From: Campylobacter massiliensis
Lineage (GTDB): Bacteria; Campylobacterota; Campylobacteria; Campylobacterales; Campylobacteraceae
NCBI RefSeq assembly: GCF_014253065.1
Contig: NZ_JACLZK010000002.1
Location: forward strand, 124,001-188,000
Direction of reading: 5' to 3'
Length of the DNA stretch: 64,000 nt
Part shown: in pieces, positions 58,556 to 64,000 of the stretch
Numbering within the stretch: position 1 is the first letter of the stretch
How the letters are laid out: each line of letters starts with the position of its first letter
Notes under the pieces: model-generated
What the model was told of the DNA's origin: nothing
Database searches by the model: none
Seen by the model: only the letters and a program-made list of their open reading frames with translations
Translations under genes and position numbers: made by a program

Positions 58556-59023
58556 ATGAAAAGCGTTTATTTTTTGCTTCTTGGCGCGCTCATCGGCACG
58601 GAGCTGGCTCTGGGCGCTCTGGTTGCGCCGACGATTTTTTATCCGCAGAGCATACTTGGCGAGGGCGTACTCACGCAGTTTCAAAGCGGCAAGTTGATGG
58701 CCACGATATTTGTTAAATTTAACTACGCCTTGCTAGCCGTTAGCGTTATAGCCGCGCTTTACGAGCTTGCCTCGTTTAGATCCAGTGTCAAATTTGCCGC
58801 TAAATTTAGCATGGGTATGCTTTGCGCGATAAATTTAGCCCTCGCGCTCTCGTTTGTGTTTTACTTCACGCCCTACATCATGGACGCACAGGCTGCGGGC
58901 GAGGCGGCGACGCAGACGGCTGGGTTTGCGCAGATGCACGCGGCTAGCGAATGGACGATGAAGCTGATGCTGTTTGCGCAGCTTGCTTTGTTTTTTATCA
59001 AATTTAAAACCGCCGAAAAATGA
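58556..59023 (+). CDS. DUF4149-like membrane protein
   Basis: 155 residues, four membrane helices (about 5-25, 48-70, 78-100, 130-152). LLLGALIGTELALGALVAPT and IFYPQSIL fit DUF4149-type small membrane proteins. AAAAGGAAAATC before the ATG; CTATAACCC at about 58511 may be its -10. It overlaps the ThrE-like gene by four bases (ATGA). Function unknown. Confidence 0.75.
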   Translation: MKSVYFLLLGALIGTELALGALVAPTIFYPQSILGEGVLTQFQSGKLMATIFVKFNYALLAVSVIAALYELASFRSSVKFAAKFSMGMLCAINLALALSFVFYFTPYIMDAQAAGEAATQTAGFAQMHAASEWTMKLMLFAQLALFFIKFKTAEK

Positions 59024-59802
59024 GCGCGAAGCCAGACATCCAAATTTTAACAGATTTTCTCTCTGACTACACGACGGCGATGGTGGGCGCTGGCACCTAC
59101 ACCGCGCGCGTAGAAAAGTGCGTCGACCGCATAGCAAAGCGCTATGGTTTTGATGTTAGCGTGACGATTTTTGTGAAGTATTTTACTATTAGCGTCATGG
59201 ACTCAGCCGACAACTCCCTGCGCCGAACCTACGTGAAAAAGATCCCGCTAGGGCAGGTGAGCTTTAGCCGCATTTCCGAGCTTTCGTCGCTTAGCTGGCG
59301 GATCTTGGACGAAAATTTGAGCCTTGATGAAGCCAAAGAACAGTTTGAGGGCGTCATGCGTATAGGCGCGAACAAATTTGCAAGCTCGCTTATTTTAATA
59401 AGCCTTGCAAATGCGGCCTTTTGCAAGCTTTTTGGCGGCGACGTGGGCTCGGTCGTATGCGTATTTTTTGCGACGCTCGTTGGCTATAGCCTCAAATTTG
59501 CGCTTGCTAAAATGGGCATAAATTTAAAAATCCAGTACGTCCTAGTCTCGTTCGTCGTCTCTTTTATCGCCTATCTTGGCGTATTTTACGGCTTTACGCA
59601 CACTAGCGATGTGGCGATCGGCTCGTCGATACTCTTTTTGATGCCGGGCGTTTTTCTCATAAACTCGGTCTTTGATATCCTAAACGACAACACACTTGTG
59701 GGCATCAGCAGGGCCGTGAGCACGGGCATCCTGATACTTTGCATCGCGGTGGGCGTCTATATCACGCTCTCGCTTAGCAGCGCGGAGATTTTACATGTTT
59801 GA
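59020..59802 (+). CDS. Threonine/serine exporter, N-terminal half (ThrE/DUF1212-like)
   Basis: 260 residues. The N-terminal soluble region (about 1-115) has a VEKCVDRIAKRYGFDVSV segment; five hydrophobic helices follow from about 118 (LILISLANAAFCKLFGG, SLKFALAKMGINLK, GSSILFLMPGVFLINS). This matches the N-terminal part of ThrE-type exporters, split here into two genes as in many bacteria. Overlaps the upstream gene (ATGA) and the downstream half (eight bases). Confidence 0.88.
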   Translation: MSAKPDIQILTDFLSDYTTAMVGAGTYTARVEKCVDRIAKRYGFDVSVTIFVKYFTISVMDSADNSLRRTYVKKIPLGQVSFSRISELSSLSWRILDENLSLDEAKEQFEGVMRIGANKFASSLILISLANAAFCKLFGGDVGSVVCVFFATLVGYSLKFALAKMGINLKIQYVLVSFVVSFIAYLGVFYGFTHTSDVAIGSSILFLMPGVFLINSVFDILNDNTLVGISRAVSTGILILCIAVGVYITLSLSSAEILHV

Positions 59803-60322
59803 GCTTTTTACTGCGACTCTTATAGACGGCGCTTTTGCCGCGGTGGCGGGGCTTGGCTTTGCCTACGCTAGCTCTCCGCCAAAAAGGACTCTCGCATTTT
59901 GCGCGCTGCTTGCGGCGTTTGCGCACGCTAGCCGCTTTTGGATCATGCAGATGGGTTTTTTTAACATCAGCGTCGCCACCCTTATCGTCTCATTTTTAAG
60001 CGGGATTTTGGGTATGCTCTTTGCCAAACGGCTTAAGGTGCCCGCCGAGATCATCGCATTTCCGGCACTTTTGCCGATGGTGCCTGGAGTTTACGCGTAT
60101 AAGGGCATTTTGGCGCTGTTCTCGTTTCTAAACGAGCCTGATATCGCTAAGAAAAACGAATATTTAATCATATTTTTCGATAACGCGATCACGACTACGA
60201 CGGTCTCGTTAGCGCTTGGCGTCGGGGTTTCGGTGGTGCTTATTTTATTTTACGATCAGTCTTTGATGATTACTCGCGGCGCCAAGTGCGATCTGGCGAC
60301 GAGGAAGCCTAGCGAAAAGTAA
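59795..60322 (+). CDS. Threonine/serine exporter, C-terminal half (DUF3815-like)
   Basis: 175 residues, five hydrophobic helices. FPALLPMVPGVYAYKG near 95 is the usual motif of this half; FFDNAITTTTVSLALGVGVS follows. It would complete the ThrE-type exporter with the previous gene. Copy C of the hairpin element starts nine bases after its stop. Confidence 0.87.
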   Translation: MFELFTATLIDGAFAAVAGLGFAYASSPPKRTLAFCALLAAFAHASRFWIMQMGFFNISVATLIVSFLSGILGMLFAKRLKVPAEIIAFPALLPMVPGVYAYKGILALFSFLNEPDIAKKNEYLIIFFDNAITTTTVSLALGVGVSVVLILFYDQSLMITRGAKCDLATRKPSEK

Positions 60323-60330
60323 ATTTTGTG

Positions 60331-60450
60331 CGGTGTCTTTTAAGCGTCTTTAAATGAGCTAGAAAATTTTCCCCTGCGACAGACTGCATGCCTAGTCTTG
60401 GGACAAAATTTCGTAGCAGCATTTAAATCTATCTTAAAATACTTCCGCTA
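60331..60450 (+). repeat. Dispersed hairpin element, copy C
   Basis: Shares GTCTTTAAATGAGCTAGAAA and GCAGCATTTAAATCTATC with copies A and B. The apical stem is AGACT (60381-60385) with AGTCT (60394-60398) around GCATGCCT. Arms include AAAATTTT and AAAATTTCG-type complements. Confidence 0.75.
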
Positions 60451-60508
60451 GTTGTTTTGTTAAAATTTGGCAATCCGTCAAATTTGATAGCCTTTCTTAT
60501 CTTTACCC

Positions 60509-60535
60509 TAAATTTTTTCTCAAATTTGCCGATAT
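60509..60535 (+). promoter_or_regulatory. Sigma-28 (FliA)-like promoter
   Basis: TAAA (60509-60512), 15 bases, then GCCGATAT (60528-60535). The known epsilonproteobacterial FliA consensus is TAAA-N15-GCCGATAA, with CGATAT in C. jejuni flaA. The transcript would start near 60543, giving a leader of about 20 bases and AAAGGA (60553-60558) before the ATG at 60564. Confidence 0.7.
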
Positions 60536-60563
60536 AGCTTAAAACTCGTTTTAAAGGATTAAA

Positions 60564-61382
60564 ATGATAAATGGCTCAAATTTAAATATTTCTACGGCAA
60601 ATTTCAAGTCAAATTTAACTCCTGCAGATAAAACCGCTAAGACGAATTTGGCGAACGAGCAAACGCAGGCTTCAAAAAATAAAGAAGATGTAAAAAGACA
60701 AATTCAGATATATCAAAGCAGACCTATCAAGGAACTTGCGGACGAAGTTATCAAGGTAGACGAGAGCGAGGAAGGCTGGATAACTAAAGTCATAAACCAA
60801 ATCGATGATATATTGTCTAAGAAATATACGCCCGAGCAGATAAAAACCCTGCGAGCCAAAGAGCCCGAAACCATGGAAGAAGCTGTAGAAGGCATGCTGG
60901 CGAGGTATTCTAGGTTATTACAATCCGATTCGATAGACGGCAAACCGACTATTTGGGGCAAGCTTTTGGGGCTCGGAACAAAAGAGGAGCAAGAGGAACT
61001 AAAAGCATTTAAAAACTCTTTGCCCGAAGACGCTGTGATGGGCAGCGTCGGAGCTGCTTTGCTACAAAGAACCGATATTAGTATAGAGGAATTTAAAAAA
61101 CTATATGCGGAAGATATCGAGAAAACTACGAAAGCCCACAAAGAAGCCGTAGCAAAAATCAATCAAGAGATGAGAGAATACAACGAAAATTTAGCTAAGC
61201 AAAGAGCCGAAGCCAAATTTAAACCCATACAAGCCACAAGTAAAAGCAAAACATACGTAGATAAAGACATCAGACGAGAATTCTTTGAAAATTTCTTAAA
61301 AGCCGAACGCAAAAAGGGGACGGATATAACTGAAATTTTAAATCAACTAGCAAAACTAGGCAAATTTGACGTAAAAGCATAA
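60564..61382 (+). CDS. Hypothetical protein A of a paralogous pair
   Basis: 272 residues; no named family. No signal peptide or membrane helix. N-terminus Asn/Ser/Thr-rich and apparently disordered (MINGSNLNISTANFKSNLTP), then helical. The C-terminal 53 residues (KPIQATSKSKTYVDKDIRRE onward) are almost the same as in the next gene, and both share a WGKLLGL/WGKISGL block in mid-protein. First gene behind the sigma-28-like promoter. In Campylobacter, FliA-dependent non-flagellar genes often encode proteins exported by the flagellar secretion apparatus; that this is one is inference. Confidence 0.6.
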   Translation: MINGSNLNISTANFKSNLTPADKTAKTNLANEQTQASKNKEDVKRQIQIYQSRPIKELADEVIKVDESEEGWITKVINQIDDILSKKYTPEQIKTLRAKEPETMEEAVEGMLARYSRLLQSDSIDGKPTIWGKLLGLGTKEEQEELKAFKNSLPEDAVMGSVGAALLQRTDISIEEFKKLYAEDIEKTTKAHKEAVAKINQEMREYNENLAKQRAEAKFKPIQATSKSKTYVDKDIRREFFENFLKAERKKGTDITEILNQLAKLGKFDVKA

Positions 61383-61390
61383 AGGATTAA
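61218..61390 (+). repeat. Near-identical 173-bp tandem repeat, copy 1
   Basis: Covers the C-terminal 53 codons of protein A and the ribosome site that follows. It matches 62253-62425 at most positions, with both synonymous and a few coding changes (Lys/Glu, Asn/Ser, Ala/Val). Confidence 0.8.
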
Positions 61391-61391
61391 T

Positions 61392-62417
61392 ATGATAAGC
61401 GGCGTAAACGGATTTAACGCAAACGTAAATTATGATTTTAGTAGCGCTCATGAGCGAAATTTAAAAGCACGCGAGGAAAAAGAGGCTATAAATTTAACCT
61501 CAAATCAGGCTTCGAATGTGGCGGTCGCACAGCCAAATTCGACAAATCAAGCGAACCCAAAAAATAGCGAAAACGTATCAAGCCTAAAAGCTGTCGACAT
61601 AGGCTTTAACATCAAAGAGATGCAAGCGGCCATCAGGGAGATAAAAAAGCTCCCGCCCGGTGCACCGGCTAATATACGAGGCGTTTTTTCTCTGAGCGGA
61701 TATACTCTGGACGAAAAGATAAGCGTATGGGGTAAGATAAGCGGGTTAGACGGCTCTTTTAGTAGGAGCGAAGCGGAAAATCTGAAGAAATTTATAAATA
61801 GTAGCGGGGCATTTGGTTTCGATAAGCTTACTCGGGATTTGGCGGAATACGATACGACCGACGTCGATGAATTTACGAAAAAATACATAAACCGCGAATA
61901 CCCATTTTTGGGCATAGAATATAATGCAGGGAATAAGGGGATGGAAATCCTCGACTCCGATATGAGCGTGGACGAGTTTAAGGATAGGTGGGCTGAATAT
62001 ACCGTGCTGAAGCGTTTGGGCGAGAGCGGCGCGGAAAGAATATCCGTAGATGGCGAAAATATCACGATAGTCATTAATAAAAACAAGGCTCCCGTGGAGT
62101 TTAGGGAGCTTGAGAGTATCGAGTATAAGGACGAGCAGAGCAAAAAGGCGTTTATAAAATTCGTGCGGGATGCGATAGAAAAAGGTCTGGATATACAAAA
62201 TCTACTTGAGGGCAGGGCTGAATTTAAGGAAAATACAAGCGAGGCGACGGCGTTTAAACCCATCCAAGCCACCAGTAAAAGCAAAACATACGTAGATAAA
62301 GACATCAGACGAGAATTCTTTGAAAATTTCCTGAAAGCCGAACGAGAAAAGGGGACGGATATAACTGAAATTTTAAGTCAACTAGCAAAACTAGGCAAAT
62401 TTGACGTAAAAGTATAA
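61392..62417 (+). CDS. Hypothetical protein B of a paralogous pair
   Basis: 341 residues; no named family. Starts MISGVNGFNANVNYDFSSAH, Asn-rich like protein A, without signal peptide. Helical middle with SVWGKISGLDGSFSRSEAEN parallel to protein A and an extra block (about 165-230, VDEFTKKYINREYPFLGIEY). The C-terminal 53 residues repeat those of protein A. Starts ten bases after A; the large EF-hand gene starts 11 bases after it, so the three form an operon. Confidence 0.6.
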   Translation: MISGVNGFNANVNYDFSSAHERNLKAREEKEAINLTSNQASNVAVAQPNSTNQANPKNSENVSSLKAVDIGFNIKEMQAAIREIKKLPPGAPANIRGVFSLSGYTLDEKISVWGKISGLDGSFSRSEAENLKKFINSSGAFGFDKLTRDLAEYDTTDVDEFTKKYINREYPFLGIEYNAGNKGMEILDSDMSVDEFKDRWAEYTVLKRLGESGAERISVDGENITIVINKNKAPVEFRELESIEYKDEQSKKAFIKFVRDAIEKGLDIQNLLEGRAEFKENTSEATAFKPIQATSKSKTYVDKDIRREFFENFLKAEREKGTDITEILSQLAKLGKFDVKV

Positions 62418-62425
62418 AAGGATTT
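62253..62425 (+). repeat. Near-identical 173-bp tandem repeat, copy 2
   Basis: Second copy of the C-terminal coding block and following AAAAGGATT ribosome site; see copy 1. Confidence 0.8.
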
Positions 62426-62428
62426 TAA

Positions 62429-64000
62429 ATGGATATTCTGCTAAGAAACGGCTATGACGTAAATTTATCATTATTAAGACAAGGCCAAATGCAAGCTTCC
62501 GCATCTAGACTCGCCGGACAAGAGCTAGTCAAGGTGGGCAATGAGGCAATAAGCAAGGACGAATATATCAGTAGGCAATACGATCTTTTAGAAAAAGCCA
62601 ACGATATACTAATGCAAAATTCGCAAGCCTATCTATATAAAGGCGGATCTGATAGTGTAAATGGATATTCTACCGGGTTTTTAGGATCAAGCGCTTATAG
62701 GGCAAGTCTGCCTATGTGGTCCAATATGGACAACTCGGATAGAGTTACTCAAGACGGATATAATAGATTTCAAGGATCGTATGAGAATAGCGGATATTGT
62801 TTTTCTATCGGTTTGCCAGATTCCGGGGCGCCCGTAATAGAAGAATTTGCCGGCGGCGGATATTTTAAAGGCAGCAAATCAAATACCATCCTAAGTCAAG
62901 ACAGAAACAATCTAAACGACTATGCAAGCGAAAATATACTAAAAACTAAATACGGCGACGTAGAGGTATTTTTAGATCTATACGGCGATAACGACAAGCT
63001 AGGTATCGGCAAATTTAGCTCAAATGCAATACTCTTTAACTTTGACAGTAACGGCGACGGAATTTTAAATAGCTCCGATAAGCTATTCTCAAAGCTCAAG
63101 GTTAGAGGATACGATAAGGACGGCAACGAAAAGATAGCAAATTTAAGCGACGTAACCAGCGGTATAGATCTGGCGCAGTTTATTAAAAAAGATATAGATA
63201 TAAACCATAGGCGGAAGCAAATAGAGGATCTAAATGCCAAACTGAAAGAAAAAGGCAAGACTCAAATCGACATCTCAAAGATCGATAATCGCATTTTTTA
63301 CTACAAGGAAAACCCCTACACCGTATTTGCACCGGAAAGCAGATACAAAAAGGCGGAAACCGATAGTATTAAGAACTTCTTTGATGCATATGCGGACAAG
63401 GACGGCTGGGTAGACCTAAGAAACAATAACGTATTTAATAAAAATAGCCTATTTAACAATTTTGCTTACGCTAAGGCTGGATTTGACGGAAAGCTAAAGC
63501 TTAATGAATTTAATCCGATCATATCAAGCAAAAAGACGAGCGACGACTTCTCGTATGAAAACTATCAAAAAGATAGTTTTATGAAATTTTATAGAGATTA
63601 TGAAAAAGAATCCACCGCCCACGCAAAAGACGTAGAGTGGCTATCAAAAAATCTAAAAGAGTATAACGTAGAAAATGCAGACGAATATATAAGTAGGCTA
63701 AACGGTAGCAAGTCGTCATACATGATCGCCATGGAAAATGAATTCCAAAAGGCTACAAGGCTAGAATTTAGCCCAGAAAACTTAGAGAAAGTAAAAAGAG
63801 CCTTTGAGGATAATCCGAGTAAAGCGGCCTTAATGATGAACGACAGCGATAGCGTAATAGCTATGAAGCTAAACGATAACGGGTCTATAACCTTAAAATT
63901 TGATAGCGGTAGAGAAATAGAAGTAACGCAGCTGTATTCTGATACGGGTAAGCTTTTAGGAGATAAAACCAGAAGGGCAAGCCTAAATTTAGAAACTAAA
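62429..64000 (+). CDS. Large EF-hand-type protein, 3' end outside the window
   Basis: Open for 524 codons to the right edge with no stop. Start MDILLRNGYDVNLSLLRQGQ, no signal peptide. EF-hand/dockerin-like calcium loops are DSNGDGILNSSDKLF near residue 208, YDKDGNEKIANLSDV near 229 and DKDGWVDLRNN near 327. YGDNDKLGIGKFSSN is another acidic loop. Asn/Asp/Ser/Lys-rich throughout, typical of secreted or surface proteins. AAAGGATTTTAA precedes the ATG. Last visible gene of the operon behind the sigma-28-like promoter. It may be a very large protein; type I (RTX) or flagellar export are both open, and identity is not recognised. Confidence 0.65.
   Translation, partial: MDILLRNGYDVNLSLLRQGQMQASASRLAGQELVKVGNEAISKDEYISRQYDLLEKANDILMQNSQAYLYKGGSDSVNGYSTGFLGSSAYRASLPMWSNMDNSDRVTQDGYNRFQGSYENSGYCFSIGLPDSGAPVIEEFAGGGYFKGSKSNTILSQDRNNLNDYASENILKTKYGDVEVFLDLYGDNDKLGIGKFSSNAILFNFDSNGDGILNSSDKLFSKLKVRGYDKDGNEKIANLSDVTSGIDLAQFIKKDIDINHRRKQIEDLNAKLKEKGKTQIDISKIDNRIFYYKENPYTVFAPESRYKKAETDSIKNFFDAYADKDGWVDLRNNNVFNKNSLFNNFAYAKAGFDGKLKLNEFNPIISSKKTSDDFSYENYQKDSFMKFYRDYEKESTAHAKDVEWLSKNLKEYNVENADEYISRLNGSKSSYMIAMENEFQKATRLEFSPENLEKVKRAFEDNPSKAALMMNDSDSVIAMKLNDNGSITLKFDSGREIEVTQLYSDTGKLLGDKTRRASLNLETK

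Noticed and set aside
58402-58716. 104-codon open frame between prmC and the DUF4149 gene
   Set aside because: Overlaps the start of the better-supported membrane protein in another frame and has spacer-like composition.
40944-60450. Hairpin elements as simple intrinsic terminators
   Set aside because: They are far longer than terminators, no consistent T-run follows, and one copy (E) lies away from a gene end; kept as a repeat family.
61547-62305. 252-codon minus-strand open frame opposite protein B
   Set aside because: Exact antisense of a gene with a good ribosome site and paralogue; Ser/Leu-rich, typical of a shadow frame.

Overview
The window looks like chromosomal DNA of a Campylobacter, probably a relatively GC-rich species of the C. 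rectus/showae/curvus type. The evidence is Campylobacterota-specific gene content (hobA, PEB4, an N-terminally extended folP, fliW next to bamD) and very frequent AAATTT/AAATTTGA words. Several gene orders match those I recall from C. jejuni: fliW-bamD-lon and rpsR-ssb-rpsF; holA-rnr-(HDOD)-ilvC-DUF610-dprA-ruvX; queA-tatC-tatB-hemW; rppH-lysC-hobA-holB-folP-ligA-tlyA-ribF-cmoA; and peb4-fba followed by a MotA-like/OmpA-like pair. The species cannot be fixed from sequence reading alone.

Layout. 1-5590 (minus strand) is a pseudopilin cluster: three class III signal peptide proteins and a 1322-residue secreted MshQ/DUF6701-like protein. fliW follows, then divergent bamD-lon. 9236-11754 is an accessory insert holding a lon terminator, an unknown four-TM protein and the wreck of a LysM/RTX secreted protein. 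The rpsF-ssb-rpsR operon (with a candidate S6:S18 leader), holA, rnr and an HDOD gene follow on the minus strand. ilvC, a DUF610 protein, dprA and ruvX run forward. 21181-26776 (minus) carries an alpha/beta hydrolase, a VOC protein, a degenerate kinase/receiver-like protein, queA, tatC, tatB and hemW. 27033-32090 is an iron-uptake cassette (AraC regulator, Fur-box-like site, TonB-dependent receptor, PepSY membrane protein) plus a low-complexity protein, set between hemW and rppH. The rppH-to-cmoA housekeeping run is tightly packed, mostly with start/stop overlaps. Next come a Tat-exported transglutaminase with MerT-like and MerP-like proteins, pepD, nth, peb4, fba, a ZorAB-like motor pair, a PALP enzyme, hisD, an SNF transporter, a beta-propeller-like protein, an M48 protease, prmC, a DUF4149 protein and a split ThrE exporter. 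The window ends (60564-64000) in a forward locus of two paralogous proteins and the start of a large EF-hand-type protein, behind a close match to a sigma-28 (FliA) promoter.

The most interesting signals are: (i) five copies of a roughly 110-120 bp hairpin element, all in the same orientation downstream of plus-strand genes, whose apical stems change sequence but stay paired; (ii) the sigma-28-like promoter in front of the paralogue/EF-hand locus, suggesting flagellum-co-regulated, possibly flagellum-exported proteins; (iii) AAATTT-dense spacers and AAATTT-dense low-complexity insertions inside conserved enzymes (TlyA, the PALP protein), which may bear on RAATTY/CtsM-dependent DNA uptake; (iv) the pseudopilin/MshQ-like cluster; and (v) a ZorA/ZorB-like pair without zorC/D/E partners. 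No rRNA, tRNA, CRISPR array or intact insertion sequence was recognised.
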